In this document: positions 48,337 to 61,900 of the stretch, in pieces | Layout of the letters: each line of letters opens with the position of its first letter | Numbering within the stretch: position 1 is the first letter of the stretch | From: Bolinopsis microptera | Lineage: Eukaryota > Ctenophora > Tentaculata > Lobata > Bolinopsidae | Direction of reading: 5' to 3' | DNA: 64,000 nt | NCBI RefSeq assembly: GCF_026151205.1 | Contig: NC_087083.1 | Span: 4,566,460-4,630,459 of the forward strand | The notes under the pieces: generated by a model | The model's database searches: none | What the model was told of the DNA's origin: nothing | What the model saw: the letters and a program-made list of their open reading frames with translations, nothing else | Translations under genes and position numbers: made by a program

Positions 48337-48358
48337 CCCCCCCCCCCCCCCCCCCCCC
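48337..48358. repeat. 22-base C homopolymer at the end of the clean island
   Basis: Run of 22 C exactly where clean sequence gives way to homopolymer-rich sequence; probably an assembly or read artefact. Confidence 0.95.
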
Positions 48359-50640
48359 ATTTTGGAAAAGGGGGCTAAAAGGTTTTTCGGGTTGGTTTTT
48401 TGTAAAACGACAAATACTTATAGTTATAGTTCTACTTCTATACTGGGGAAACCAAACTTCTTAGTTATGGGAAAATTTCGGAAAACCCCGGGGAAATATT
48501 TTCCGATCAGGGATTTTTGGCCAACGCCCTTTTCTTTAACCCTCATCTGCACAGCTTTTTAACATTTTTTAATGTTTTAACGACTGTTTTTCCCTTACTT
48601 GCTGTATGAAAAATTGATTAAAAAATTATCTGAAAAAAATTGAAAACAAAGATAAAAAAAGAAAATTCGGGTTTTTTAAGGGGTTTTCAACTCCTTCGAC
48701 CTTTTTCCAAATTTTTAATGTCCGTTTCATAACTAAAACCATTTTAAAAAACATTGAATAGTTATGAAAACTTGGGGCAATTTAAAAACCTGTATCCCAA
48801 AACCCTGTAAAAGGGCGAATACGGGTAATATAGGTATAGTTCTCATTACCAAGGTAATCGGCCCTTCATACAAGCGACAAAACGTTTTAAACCAAATGTG
48901 GAGGGGGAAAAGGGCCCCTTAACCTTGTTTTTCTTGGGCAGATTAACTTTAACCGGGGAAACACAGGGCTTAAGGGCCAAATCTTATAGGGGGTTTTGAT
49001 TTTAATTCCTTTTTTAGTAAAGACCACTGCCCCCTACGAAGAAGAAAAATTTTATAGGTTTTTTCCCCAAAATTTGTTCGGCCTGTAACGGGTTTTTAAG
49101 CTAGTTAAAAATTTTTAAACAGGGGGAAAAAATTTTGGGGGGAAAAAAAACTTTTTTTGATTTTTTTAAAATTTAAAAAAACGATTTTAAACGCCCATTA
49201 CAACTTTTTTTTGGGGAACTTTTAAGGGGTTTAAAATCAAATTTACCTTTTTAATAGTTCATGAACATTTAATATATATATTTTTGGTATAAATGCGGCG
49301 TTGTTTTGGGAATACAACGCGTTAATTGAACAATGAACGGAATTTGAATTTTGAAGGGGAAAACGGGAAAGGGTTTATTAAAAAAATTTCACCGCGGGGG
49401 CTATTAATCCCCGCTTGAGTTAATAATTTTGATAGAAATTTTTGGGAAAAACGGTTTCTTGCATTTTCATTTTAAATAAAAATTATTTTTTAAATTTAAA
49501 CAACAACTAAGCTTACCAAACAATTTTATTTTTTAAATTTAAACCCACCCCGTTTTAGTGCCCTTTTCTATCAAGAAATTTGTTTGGGCAACATATTCAG
49601 AAATATAAATATGGGTCAAACTTAAAATTTTTTCTTTAAAATTTTCGTAAAATTTCATTAAATTACAGAGGGTGTGACCCACCCGTCCTTTTTTTTTTCT
49701 TTTGTCCCATAAAGTGAGAATTTTTTGGAGTTTATAATGGGAAAACTTCAAAATTTTCCAGACACTTGTGGTTTGAAAATTTTGAATGCTTTTCCCAAAA
49801 TTTCAATTTGGGGTTTTTTTAAAACAAACCGATTATGTTTATTTTAAGATTTTGGCGGATACCTGATCTCGGCACTTAATTTGTGATTTCCCCTTCATTT
49901 TGGGGCAATCAATGGTCTGTTTGGGTTTTAAAAACCTTTGCTCATGGGGAAAAGCAAAAAAAGGCGTTTAATAACGTAAAATTTTTTTGATTCCAAGGAA
50001 AGTCAAAAAAATAAATAGGTTTTCCCTTTTAAAAGGTTTTCAGGATCGCACCCAACCCAAACATGCTGGGTTTTAAAAACCCGCCTAAGAGGCTCATTTT
50101 TGCCTGCAAATAAAATGGGCCCCGGGATGAGATCACTGATGGGGTGACGAAATCACTGATTAATTCCCGGGAGTTTCACGTACCGAAAAAACCCTTTAAA
50201 AAAAAAGCCCATAGCTGGGCTTCGTTGTAAACAAAACCAACTTTAAATTAGGGGAAAAGCACTTAAATTATCAAAACAAAAGGGGTTTTGGAAATTTTGA
50301 TTTCCTGATTTAAAAACGTGACAAAAGAAAAAAAAGGGGAAGGGTTTGGGGCCGCCCCCTCTGTAATTGATGGAATTTTTAAAGGAAAATTCTGAGGGCC
50401 AATTAAAATTTTTTAAATTTTAAGGGTTGTGTGGGTGGGTTATTTTTTTGGGCCACCCTGTATAAAGCATGACTGTATTATTTTTCCCGAAATCGAACAA
50501 AACAAGCAAAAATAATCAAAAAATCAAATAAATGGGAAGGGAAAGGGCATCATCACTGGTCATGACGCTTGTAGTTGAAAAGGAACTAAATGGGGATTTC
50601 AATGTCGAATTTTCTGATCATGAAATTCTTTTTTGACTAT

Positions 50641-50815
50641 ATTATAAATACGTATATGAAAATCATACGTAAAATTATATCATACGTAATGTAAATCATA
50701 CATATATGTATAAATCCCGAAAAAGTTTTATCTACATAAAATTAAAAATTCATCCCTATTGTAAAACATACGTATATGTATAAAATACTTATATGTATAT
50801 CCATACAAAATTTTA
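50641..50815. repeat. AT repeat with CATACGTATATGTATAAA-like units
   Basis: Imperfect copies of CATACGTATATGTATAAA or CATACATATATGTATAAA at about 50699 and 50766, with shorter CATACGTAA pieces between them. Low-complexity repeat. Confidence 0.6.
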
Positions 50816-51359
50816 ACATTTTTTAAAAATATAATGTAGTCCCTGTGCACCGCAGCCACTTTTTTTAAATTTCAACAATAAAAAAAGTGGGGCGCAGATT
50901 TGCCAAAGAAAAACCCTTTTTGGGGGCATTTATGCTCGTGAAAAAACGCCTGAAGAAATTTTTGGCGATGGGAAAAATTTTGTAAAACAATTTTAAAAGG
51001 CTAACAGTGGTTGTATCGAAAAAAGGCGAAAAGGAGTGAGAACCGGGGAAAAACAAAAATTAAAAAATTTCATAAAACATGTTTTAAGGAATAAATTCTA
51101 CAATGAAAAATAAAAATTTTGGACTTCTGCAAGGGGTTGACTATTGAGCAAATAGAATGTCAGCCAGTCAAACTGAAAGAGGGTCTAACGCCCCGTAGAT
51201 AACTTAGTTTGCGGGATTTTTAAAACTAAAATTTTATCCAAATCAGAAATATCTTAAAAAACTGTACAAAATTTTTAAAATTTTTTCTGGGAAAGGGGGC
51301 CCAAGGGAGCAAAAAATTTTCCCCCTTTTTGGGCCCTTTGGGCCGAGTTTTTCTTTTTT

Positions 51360-51395
51360 GGGGGGGGGGGCCGCCCCCCCCCCCCCCCCCCCCCC
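51360..51395. repeat. G11 then C22 homopolymer pair
   Basis: Eleven G, then CCG, then 22 C. This mirror arrangement is suspicious for a read-through or consensus artefact. Confidence 0.9.
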
Positions 51396-54189
51396 TTTCC
51401 TACACCCTTTTACTGAGATTTATAATTGGGGCACTCAAATGCAAAATTTAAATCACACCAGTTGTTACCCGATTTAAAAGGGGTGGGAAAGGGGAAACCC
51501 CAAAAGGGTACTGGGCCTTTGAATTTTTAGACTAAAGGGCGAGCGAGAAATTTTCCTAAAGTATCTGTAACAAATAAACTGAGAAATGTTATTCATCATC
51601 ATGATTGTATTAAGAGTGTTTTTTTTAAAAACGGGAGCCTGACTTTAGTGACGGGACTTCCTAAAACGTGATATAGTAACGTTTTTTAAACTCAACTTCC
51701 CAAACCGGCCATATTATTTCTTACAAAACAGGCGAAAAAAAAATCGGGTTTCCAAGCATTGGCCAATTTTTAAACATCCACAACTGTTGCCCTTCTGCAT
51801 GCCTCTCACGAACGAAAAAAAAAATAAAAATTTTTCTTTTCAAATTTCAGATGGGAAAGAGTAAAAACAAAAACCCCCTTCTTGGGGCTTGGGCGGGCTT
51901 TATATAAAAACTTTTTGGACCAATTTCTTTTTTGTTTCCAATAAGGGAAATTAATTGTGGAAATCTAACCCTTGGGCGTTGTATCAGTAAAGGGAAATGA
52001 TTTAACACTTACAAAGAAAGAAAAAACCCCGGGGGTAATAAAAAAAAAAACAGGCGTTATATTATTTTTAACCCAAAGTTATATAGGAGTTATGGGAAAA
52101 CGATGAAAACAGAGCCCGATATATTTTAATGTTGCCAGGGGTCCGGGTATTTTTTATTGCGTCCTAATATACCAGGCAGAAAGGGAGCGTTCCAATGCTT
52201 TCATTTTTAAGAAACAATCTAATTAAATTTCACCCCCAGTAAAAAACTTATTTAAAATATTTGGGGCATAAATTAAAAAAAAGAATTTTAAGGGACTATA
52301 CAATTGCCCCAGAATTTTTGGAAAGGGGCCGCACCCTCCCACCCACAGCTTCCCCCCCAACATATTAACCACTAGAAACTTTTTTAGCAGCGAACCAACT
52401 AAAAATTAAACAGTTTTTAAAGGGGCGAAAAAAAAATTTAAAAACAAAAATTAATCCAAATTTCCCCCGAGAATTCTGAGGTAATATTAGGGTTTCTAAT
52501 TTGCATCCGGCCTTTTTAGGGTGTGCCCCCAAACTATCAAGAAATTACCCCAAAATTTCTAAAAAAAAGGGGAATTATATTTAAAATTTAAAAATTTTGG
52601 TGGAAGAGAAAGGGGAAAAAAAATTTGGGTTCCCAATAACTAAAAAGCAAAATAATTAAAAATCTCAAAGAAATTGACATTTTTCCCAAGGGTTTCCCGG
52701 GAAAAATTACAATTAATCAAGGGGCAACCCTGGCTACTTTTACAAATACACAAAAAGAAACACGGGAACAAGCTGGGCCCAACTTGGCAATAACTTTTTT
52801 TAAATTTTTTTAAAATTTTCAGAAGTAATGGATCAACTAAAACAAACCGGGGGGCTTTTTAAAGTGTTTTTGTTATTTATTTTTAACGTTTGCATATTAA
52901 TCGGTGGGTTAAAGTATTAAGTTTTCCCCCGCGCGATGTCGTCCTTAAAATAAATTTTTGCATATAGGGCAAGGCGGGTTTTCGGCAAAAACGCCCAATT
53001 CGGGATCAACACTTTTTTCATAAATTTGAGTGCTGAATATGATCTAATTTTAAAGCTTTTTTTAAAGTATTAGGTCACAAAAAGGGGGATTTTTGGAACC
53101 TGGGCTTTGATCTGTTTTCACCTGTCCATGTCCAAGCTGATTTTTTTTTCAAACCAATACATTTAAAAAGCTTTCCTAAAATTTGTCCATTAGTAGTAAA
53201 AAAACACAAAAAGCCGGCCGCTTTTTTTTGGGGGATGGCCCGCTTTTTTCCCCGGGATCCGTGAGGGCAAATTTTTTTTCAAAAACCATACAACCGGGGG
53301 ACCCCCGGGGCTTTACTTTTTAATACTTTATAATCAGGGGCAGATATGGCGGATTGATAGGCCGGGGCGCCGCCCTTTAATTCCTTTATTAAATTTTTAA
53401 AAAAATCGTATAAAATTTCTTTTTAAAACACTGTCACTGTAACAAACCAAAATGTTTTGTTTTGCAACCCGAAAATACAGGGAAATCTGTGCAAAATGGT
53501 AAAAAAACTAAAAATTACAAAAAACTCGAAATAAAAAGGCTATCAATTATGTTTTGGTTTAAAGGGCTAGCTCACAAGGGAGACGTAAGGGGAAAGGGGC
53601 AAAGTAATCGCTGGTCGGGAAAGCTGCGACGGTTGCTAATTTAAAAACTCCTGCTACTGCCTAATGCTGCTTCTGCTGTTTAAAACGCTGCAAACCCCCT
53701 GCTGCAAGGGCGGGGCCCCGCGACGGGCAGAAAGTTAAACATTTACAAAGTTGGGGCACCCGGTCAGCAGAAAGTTACACCCAGTTTCTTGCAGTTTAAT
53801 CTTCCTTTATTTGGGATACTGCACCCTTTGGGGCGCCCCAAATGAAACCCTTTTTAATTTTCAGTTTTCCAGAATATTGCGCAAAATAACTTTGTGAGTG
53901 ACAAACCCCCGAAAAAGTTAAAACTAATTATGGGGCACTTTCGCTTGCAGCAGGGCAGGGCACAGGAGGAAGCAACAGTGCAAAAAAATTTGCTGCTAAC
54001 TGTTTACGCACTAGTGAAAAATGCAAATTTTAAATGATTTCGAAATATACTTTGGGAGCCCGGGTTTGCACTTATTCAGTGTAATAAGGGGCCAACGCGA
54101 GCACAGAACTTTTTTTTTTCCGATTTCGAAAACTTTGGTTTTCAAAAATTTGTTTTAAAAAGGGGGAAAAAAAATAAATCCCCCCCGTG

Positions 54190-55560
54190 TACAAAAACCC
54201 CGCAAAAAATTGTTACACGGCGCTTGTTCGCCGGGGCGTCCCTTTTTTTCGGCCGCAAATTTTATTTTTTTGGGGCCTTTTAATTTTTCCCAATTTTTTA
54301 AAGTTATTTTCACGTATTTCAAATGTAATAAGCGCCATGATTTGGGAAAAACAGAATTTTTTGTCTCTATTTTTGATAAATTTGGTACCAAAAAAGTTGT
54401 CTTTAACGGGTTGAATAATGAAAATTTCCCACCGGTGGGCCACGTTTCTTTGAGATGTATTTTGGGGCCTCCTGTGCATTGCAAAATTTGTACTATGGAC
54501 AAAAAGGGTTTAAATTTTAAATGTTAAAATGCCTTTTAACCCAAAAATATTGAATATTTTAAAATTAATTTTTTTACCAAAATTGGGTAATGAGTTTTAA
54601 TTTCGGGAACGCAATTTTTTAATAAAAAATTTTAAAATATTTAAAGAAACCAAAATTTTTCGAAAATTTTTTTCAAAATTTTCCCAAAAAGGGGGGCCCC
54701 TTGGGGTTCGGGTTTAAAAAAGTTTTTTGAAAAAAAAATCCAAAAAAATTTTAAAACTTAGACTAAAAGTTTCATCTCGATGAGCTAAATTCAAAAATCA
54801 TAATAACTATGTGATAAAAAAATTTAAAATGTGAAAGTTATTGGGCCCAAAAAACTAAAAATTTCGCAAAAAACCCAACGCGGCGGGCGAACAACCCGGT
54901 AGCTTTTTTTTCCAAAAATTGCTACAGGGTTTGGATTTTTTTTTAATTCACATTTTTAAAAATTTTTCCCCAATTTTTGAAACCAAAATTTTAAATCGAA
55001 ATGGGAAAAAAAATTTTCTGTGCTTCGCGTTTTGGGGGGTTTTAAATTACACTGACTAACGAAATTATTTGGAAACGTAATACCCTCATCGAGCCCGAAA
55101 ACTTTTGGAATTTTAATTTTTTTTAAGTTTTAAAAAGGGAAAATTTTTTTAAAAACATTTTTAAATCTAAAACCCAAGGGTTTTTGTGTAAAAATTTTGT
55201 TTAAATTTTTTAAAATTTTTTGGCTTCAAATTTTTATAATTTTTGGTACAAAAAATTTCGTCTAACTAAGCCCCTTTACGATCCCTGTATAAATTTATTT
55301 CAAAAATATTCAATAGGGTTGGGGATTTTATGGGGGCTTTTTAAGCAAAAAAACCCTTACCGATTTTTCGTTTTTTTTGTACACTTTTGCGAGGGCACAA
55401 AAGGGGCCCACATACAATTTTCGACGTTATCGTGCTGGAAAACCGGTGAATTTTCATTTTTTCACACTTAGAGGAAATTTTTTGGTCCCAAAATTTTATC
55501 AAAAATAAAAGAGACAAAAAAATTCTGTCCCCAGCTCAGGGCGTTTTATTAATATTACTA
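54190..55560. repeat. Inverted-repeat family within the noisy tract
   Basis: Several segments match each other in opposite orientation despite heavy noise. 54330-54438 (with GTCTCTATTTTTGATAAAT and GGTACC) matches the reverse complement of 55441-55557 (with GGTCCC, TTTTATCAAAAATAAAAG and AGAGAC). 54205-54300 (TTGTTCGCC, then a T run) matches the reverse complement of about 54850-54930 (GGCGAACAA). 54740-54790 (CTCGATGAG) matches inverted 55085-55110 (CTCATCGAG). The layout suggests a foldback element, or a repeat unit present in alternating orientation. Confidence 0.55.
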
Positions 55561-55796
55561 GACAACTAGCAGGGTTGCTTTCGGTCGGCCCATTTTTTAA
55601 AATGGTCCCCCCCCCCGGCGCGCGCTACTTCCAACTTCGTAAACTTTCAAGAAAAAGCGGGCCCCGCCTACTTCGAAGAAATTTAAGGGATCGGATAAAA
55701 ACCTTCAACATTCTTGGGGCAGGGGCCCCGGGCGAAAGGGCCCCCCTTTCTTTATAAAAAGAGGCCAAAAACCCGTTGACCAGAACAGAGAAAAGG

Positions 55797-55980
55797 GGAA
55801 GAGAGAGAGAGAGGGGGGGGGGGAGAGAGAGAAGAGAGAAGAGAGAAGAGAGAAGAGAGAAGAGAGAAGAGAGAAGAGAGAAGAGAGAAGAGAGGAGAGG
55901 AGAGGGGAAAAGAGAGAGAGAGTAGAGAGAGGAGAAAAGAGAGAGAAGAGGGGAGAGAAGAGAGAGAGAGAGAGAGAGAA
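55797..55980. repeat. GA-rich microsatellite with 7-bp AGAGAAG units
   Basis: About 180 bp of GA-only sequence (with one short stretch of G), centred on tandem AGAGAAG heptamers at roughly 55828-55890. Open frames of Leu-Ser-Ser repeats on the minus strand are by-products. Confidence 0.9.
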
Positions 55981-58900
55981 CGGGGCCAAACTGTTTACTA
56001 AAGCAAATTTTGCTACAAACTGCATACAAACTGCAAAAAACGGTTCGCGCACAGCCCCGGGGGGATTCCCCTGGGGGGAACCGGGGCCCCCGGACCCAAG
56101 TTTTTAAAAGGGCCATATTTTTCATAAACCTAACCTTAAACCCTAATTGGGGCGAAAATTTAAACCCTTTTCCCCAAACGGGGAAAAGGCTGGCCCGTTT
56201 TTTTTTTTGCGATTTACAATCCAATAACAGTTTTTACAATTTAAAAACCCAGAACGGGGGCTATTTTTTTTTTGGGTTTTTTTCGTATTAAGCTGCAAAG
56301 TGCAAGTTTTTAAAAAAATGTTTTTCGGCAGAAAATTAATTATAAACAAAAAACGTTTTAATAGTGAAGGGTTTGCTCGGCCCTTTTGGCCGAGTGATGG
56401 GGAGTGGAGGAACAAATTAAAAGAAAAACCCCCAAAAACGCAGCTAGTTTTGGGTAAACTAAATAAAAACAAATAATCTTTTTCCCTTTTTTATTAAATC
56501 GTTTCCCCCATATTTTAAAAATTTTTTTTAAAAATTTCAAAAATTTTTTCAAAAAAAAAATAAGTTTTTTTATTAATACCTTCCACCGGGGGGGCCCGGG
56601 GGGCCAAAAATAAGGTTTTCCCTGGAATTATTCGGTTTGTTTAAATTTTCGCATAAACTCAAAGTCACGTGATAATCGGGGGGGCGAGCGAATTAGAATA
56701 GTTTGCATATTTTGGGCACCCAATTTTTTTCCCCCCGCGCAAAAGTGCGCGCCGCTGAAGGGAAAAGTATATTTTTCTCTGTAAATATATCTCTATTTCG
56801 CCCACTTCCCTGATTTTTCGACAAACTCTGAGGTTCCTTTTCGACTCTGTCAAACTAAAGGTTCTATCTGAGTATTTTAAACTCAAGTTCGACACGCACT
56901 AAATTAGACAAAAGAAAATTTGACTTCGGGGCTACAGTTTTGAAAACTCCAAAAATCAGCAACGATCCTTTAAAGGGGGCTTGAAATCTATTCGTTTGTT
57001 TTGTTTTTCCCCTTGTCCCCCATGCTGTTTTAATTTTGTGTTTTTAATTTCTTTTAATCCCTATCTATGGACATTTAATTGACCCCCATATCAATTGTTT
57101 TGTTATTTAAAAAATTTTAGGGTAAACGGGGAAAAAAAAAGGGGAAAACGGTTTTTGGAACTCTTTCTTCGTAAATTTTAGATCTAGATTTTTTAGATTA
57201 TGCTAGTTAAAGAAATTAAGGCTAATTATGATCCCACCGCGAGGGTTATTTTCTCAAAATGCGCGAGCCTTTCCCCAACATAAAATTTTTTTTTGCGCCC
57301 TACAAACTTCGGTAGACCCTTTTTTTTTTGCAACCCGAAGTCTGAACGCGGGGTATTTCGTAGTTTTTCCAAACTGCGGGGGCGCATATTTTCCCTTGGA
57401 TCATACAACATAAATATTCGGGTTTGAAGTAGGAACGCTTTTGTAAAGGGGTTTTTTTTATGATTTCTATAAATTACCATCTTTAAAAAAAAGGTCCCAT
57501 TATTAAAACAATATTTTTGCATATTTCCCTTAAAAAACGATTCGTTTCATTTAATAAGTGTGTCCATACTTAAAGCTAGGAATATTTTTTCATTTGGTAT
57601 GGAATTTTTTATTCTAAAAAAATTGTTTTTTTTGGGAAAAATTTCATCAATTAAAAAGTAACTTGGTACCAGATGGTTTTTTTTGATTTTTTAGGGTTTT
57701 CGATTTATATTGTTTTACTTATCGTTTTATCATGTACCCAAAGTATTGATATTATAACATTTTTCCAACTCAGCGCCCCGTCTTTGGGGAGTTTTTAAAA
57801 ACCACTAATTATTTTTTCCCCTGATAAACTCCAAAAGGGGTTTTAAAATCAAAAATTATAAATTTTATGGTATAGAGGGCACATGATAAAGCATGGGCCA
57901 AATTTTGACAAAAAGGCTAAGCCCTTGACAAAAATTATAACCTGGAAAAAATCATAAAAATGGGTAACTTCACAAAATGTGGAGGAAATCATGCTTTTTA
58001 AAAATTTTTTAAAAGAAAGTTTTTAAACAGGAATTTGTTTATTTTCATTTTTTTTTCACAAGTTTGGGATCAAGCTTAATTTTGTTTTTCCCAAAATTTT
58101 GGGAAAACAAAAATAATTTTTTTTTTGGATTTCAAAGTTTGCCACTTTTCCCGCGCAGTTAGAAATCGAATTTTGGAAAAATTTTTGATTTAATCAAATT
58201 TTTTTTGGGGGGAATTCCAAAATTTTTACCTATGAGTCGGGAAAATTTGGGGAGTCGCTCTTTTTTTCGTTGTTTTCTCACATTTTACAGGGGGCTTCAA
58301 GCTCACGGGGCCGTATATTTAGTTGATATTTAAAGTATTATAGTAGGGTGTTTCGTTTCACATTTAAAAATTTAAAAAAATAACTCACCGGGGTTCCTTG
58401 AGAGGTTTTTTAATGTAATCGAAATTTAAAAAGTTTTCTGCCTTTTTTGGGGGTGTGATGGGGGCCCGGAGACTACTAAAACTTGGGGGTAGTACAGAAA
58501 ATCCCCCAGGGGGGATTTTGCTAAACATGTTAACACCCTTTTTAATCAGGGTCGAATTTGAAAGTATTACTCCAATCCTTTTTTCAATTTATGCATTAAT
58601 GGAAAAAACGATAACCCAATCGAGGGCCTTTTTTAAAAGTGGTTTTTTTGTTTTTTTAAAAAGTAATTTCTGTTATAACTTCCATGCCTTAAAAACGTTT
58701 TTAAAAGGTACGGGAAAGAACAGTTCACAATACTTATTCTTTGATGGCCCGAAACACGTTCCTAGCTCTAGGATCTTCCCTTTCATTTTCCAATAATGGC
58801 CTTAGCTTTCTTTACATTTGGGTTTATAACTGCCGATTTGTAATGCTTAAAAATTGATCGCCCCATTTGACTATCTTTTGGTTAGCGTAATATCGGAAAA

Positions 58901-61900
58901 ACCCACAGTTTGGGTTCCTCTGTCATGTTTGGGGACCCCAGGAGACGAGGTAATTTTTTTTTGGCAAGAAAAGGTTAAAAACCTCCCCCCTTAACAAAAT
59001 AAACATCAAATTTTAAAGGTTTTTTCTTTTAATTTTTATGGTTACCGACAGGGGAGTTCTTTTTTTTACAATGTATGGGTTAAATTCTAATTAAATTCGG
59101 TAATAAATATTTTCTTTTATTCTGTGAGAAATTTTTCTTTAAATTTCGATGGGGAATGTTTGACTTTTCTTAAGAGGGCAAGGGAAAACTTTTACCAGCA
59201 TACAAAATCTATGTTATTTGCAAAAAAATTCTGATAAATTTTTTTGGAAGGGAGACGGGTAACCAAAGTTTAAACTTTTTAATTTTATTAAAAAACTTGA
59301 CTATAAAAATCTTGATAAATTTGACTAGAATTTGACTGATTTTGAAGACCTTTTAATTTTTGCTTTTTGATAGGGGGGGGAGTGGAAGAAGTTGAAGAAA
59401 GGGTTTATGTTTTTTTTTTTCTTTTTTTTGGGGTTTTGAATCTAAAAAGGGGCCTAGGAAGCTCTTTTAAAGAGATTTTTTCGTACTTTGAAAAAATTTA
59501 CTCCCAAATAAAAAATATTACTGCAAATGGGTTTTAAACGGTAAAACCATTGTGTAAAAGACAGTCCCCAAATTAAACTCAGGAGTGCCAACAGGGGCCC
59601 GTTTTTAAACGAGAGGGCTTCTCTGATGACAGAGATGTGGAAAAGAAATAAAGTCCTTCTCTGGGAAAAAACCCAAAGGTAAAATACCCCCCTTTTTTCG
59701 GGAAAAAAATCCATCATTTGCAAAAACGAAAGGTAAATCGTTTATTTTTTGAAAACCCGATCAAAGTTTAAAGCAAAAATACAATTTGGGGATGTCCCAA
59801 GCCAACTTAAGGGCCGAAAATCGGCTTTGGGAAAATTTTTAATTTGAAAAAACACCCAAAAATGTAGTTAAATATACCCCTCCACCAACAGGGTCGATTT
59901 AAAATCAGCCAAGGCAAATTACCCGCCCAAAAAGGGCCGTTTTCCCAAAATTTTTTCTCAATTTTTGTTTTCCAAAAATCCCAACTTCTCCCGAAAAAAA
60001 CCCAAAATGGGAAAATTGCCCACAAAGCCCTTTTCCCGAGGTGCTAGGGCCACCAAACTTTTCAAAAAGGGCCTCCCCGGTATCGTCCAAACGATTTTTT
60101 GATCGCCTTCAAATCAGTTTAAAGGGGATTTTTTGGTTAAAATTCATTTTTGGGTTTATTTCAAAGAACCCGGGGGTCATTTTGCACTAAAAAGGTTTTT
60201 TTAAAAATTGGGAACCAAAAAAGGGCAAATTTGATGTGTGAAAATAGTTTGGGTTTTTGATGTGGGAAACTGGAAAGATTCTTGACGCACCCCTATCCCT
60301 TCGGTTTGGGGTTTTTAAACATTTCAAAGAAAAAAACTTCTGTTGCTGAACATGTTAATAAACAATATGCCCCTCTACCATCCATATCCCATTCCATGCC
60401 AGGCAGGGTAATTACCGCTAAAAAAGCAGTTTCTAAATTTGTTCAATTTTTTTTCCACCAATCTTCCAAAATACTTTTGAAAACCAAAATTTGAAAACAT
60501 TGCCCCAAAAGGGCCCCTTTTTGAACATGGCCCCAGGCCAAAAAAACCCAAATTTTCAGGGGCCCCTCCGGTAACAATACCGACCGATTCCAAAATGTTT
60601 AGCCCAATTAGGGGGGTTCTAGGAAAATGTTCATTTTGTGTCATTTTTTTTCAAATTTCCCTGAACCAGGGGGGTATTTTGGGGACTTCTAAGTGGCCTG
60701 GGAAAAGTTAGAAAATGTGTTTCCTTTTTACCATACCCGAAGATTTTTTTAAGTGGACACGTTCAAAAAAAGGGGGGCACTAGGATTGATTTTTTTAAAA
60801 AAGATTTTAAAAATGGTCATTGTTCTTTGTTTGGGTTTATATATCACTATACCTTTAGAAATTCGAATTTAAAATTTTTGATCCCTTAAATCACGGAGTC
60901 CCGTAGTGCTTATACACAAAAATTTCGTTATTTGTGTGCCAAAAAGTTCAAAAATCAAAAAACCCAAATTTGAAATGCAAGTGAATCAAAACTAGATTAA
61001 AACTGAAAAAATACTTTAAAAAAAGACGCCAAAATTGATATTTTTGACTAAAAATGCAAGGAAGGGAAAAAAAATTCCCCTTTTCTTAAATTTTTTTTTG
61101 GTTCCAAAATGTCAAAAATCACAACTTAAACATTGGAAATGAGGGCCCATTTTGAGCAGAATTTTTGAAAACATCTTACGTTTTTTTTTGGCTTTCTATC
61201 ATTTTTTAGGGTAAAAAAAAATAGTAATTTAAAAAGTATTAAAAAAACCATTAATATGATTCAAAAATTTACATTTTCGTTATTGGGGGGCGCTATTAAC
61301 TCACTTTTAAATAATATAAAGCCTTAAAAATTTAAATGCCAAAAAGGGACATTCATAATATCCATTTCTATGGTTCTTTTTATGTATTTTTGGGAAACCA
61401 TGTCTAAGCTTTTACCATATTTTAAGGCCCTTTTACGGGTAATTTTTTTATCTGGGGGGGTTAAAAGATTAAAAAATCACACAAAACTGGGTACCAACTA
61501 TGTAATTTTCTTTTAAAATATGACAATTGAATCATATGTAATGTTCAAATTGTAATGACTTTTGGAAAAAAAAAAGGTAAAAAATCGATAATCCACCCTT
61601 TCAAAAAAATTTTAATTTAATATTATAAAGTAACTGATTGATTCTTTGTCACAGTATGGAGGACAAAATTATCAGGGGGGTTTAGTATAAAAGTACTTTC
61701 CCTTTTTAATCATTTTTAAAAACAGGTTTTTTTGATTATTTATTCCACTAATTTCTTTAATAACCCAACTTTCTCCATGACCATAAACAAGGTTTTTCCC
61801 GGGTTTACAACAAAAATTACTGCAGAATTTTTTCTATGAAACCAACATGATTAAAGCCAAAAAATGGGTTTGTTGTTGTGAAAACCAGTAAATTTTTGGT

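Larger units (their letters stand above)
48359..54189. other. Low-accuracy tract B, first part: no supportable gene
   Basis: Texture is dominated by blocks of AAAA, TTTT, GGGG and CCCC. No frame exceeds about 85 codons. Local features are an AT repeat at 50641-50815, a G/C homopolymer pair at 51360-51395, and a CTGC-rich patch at 53642-53700 followed by two GCAGAAAGTTA copies (53727, 53767). None of this identifies a gene. Confidence 0.6.

Noticed and set aside
55625-56224. 199-codon minus-strand frame rich in Leu and Ser
   Set aside because: Its core is the GA microsatellite; the rest lies in noisy sequence and matches no family.
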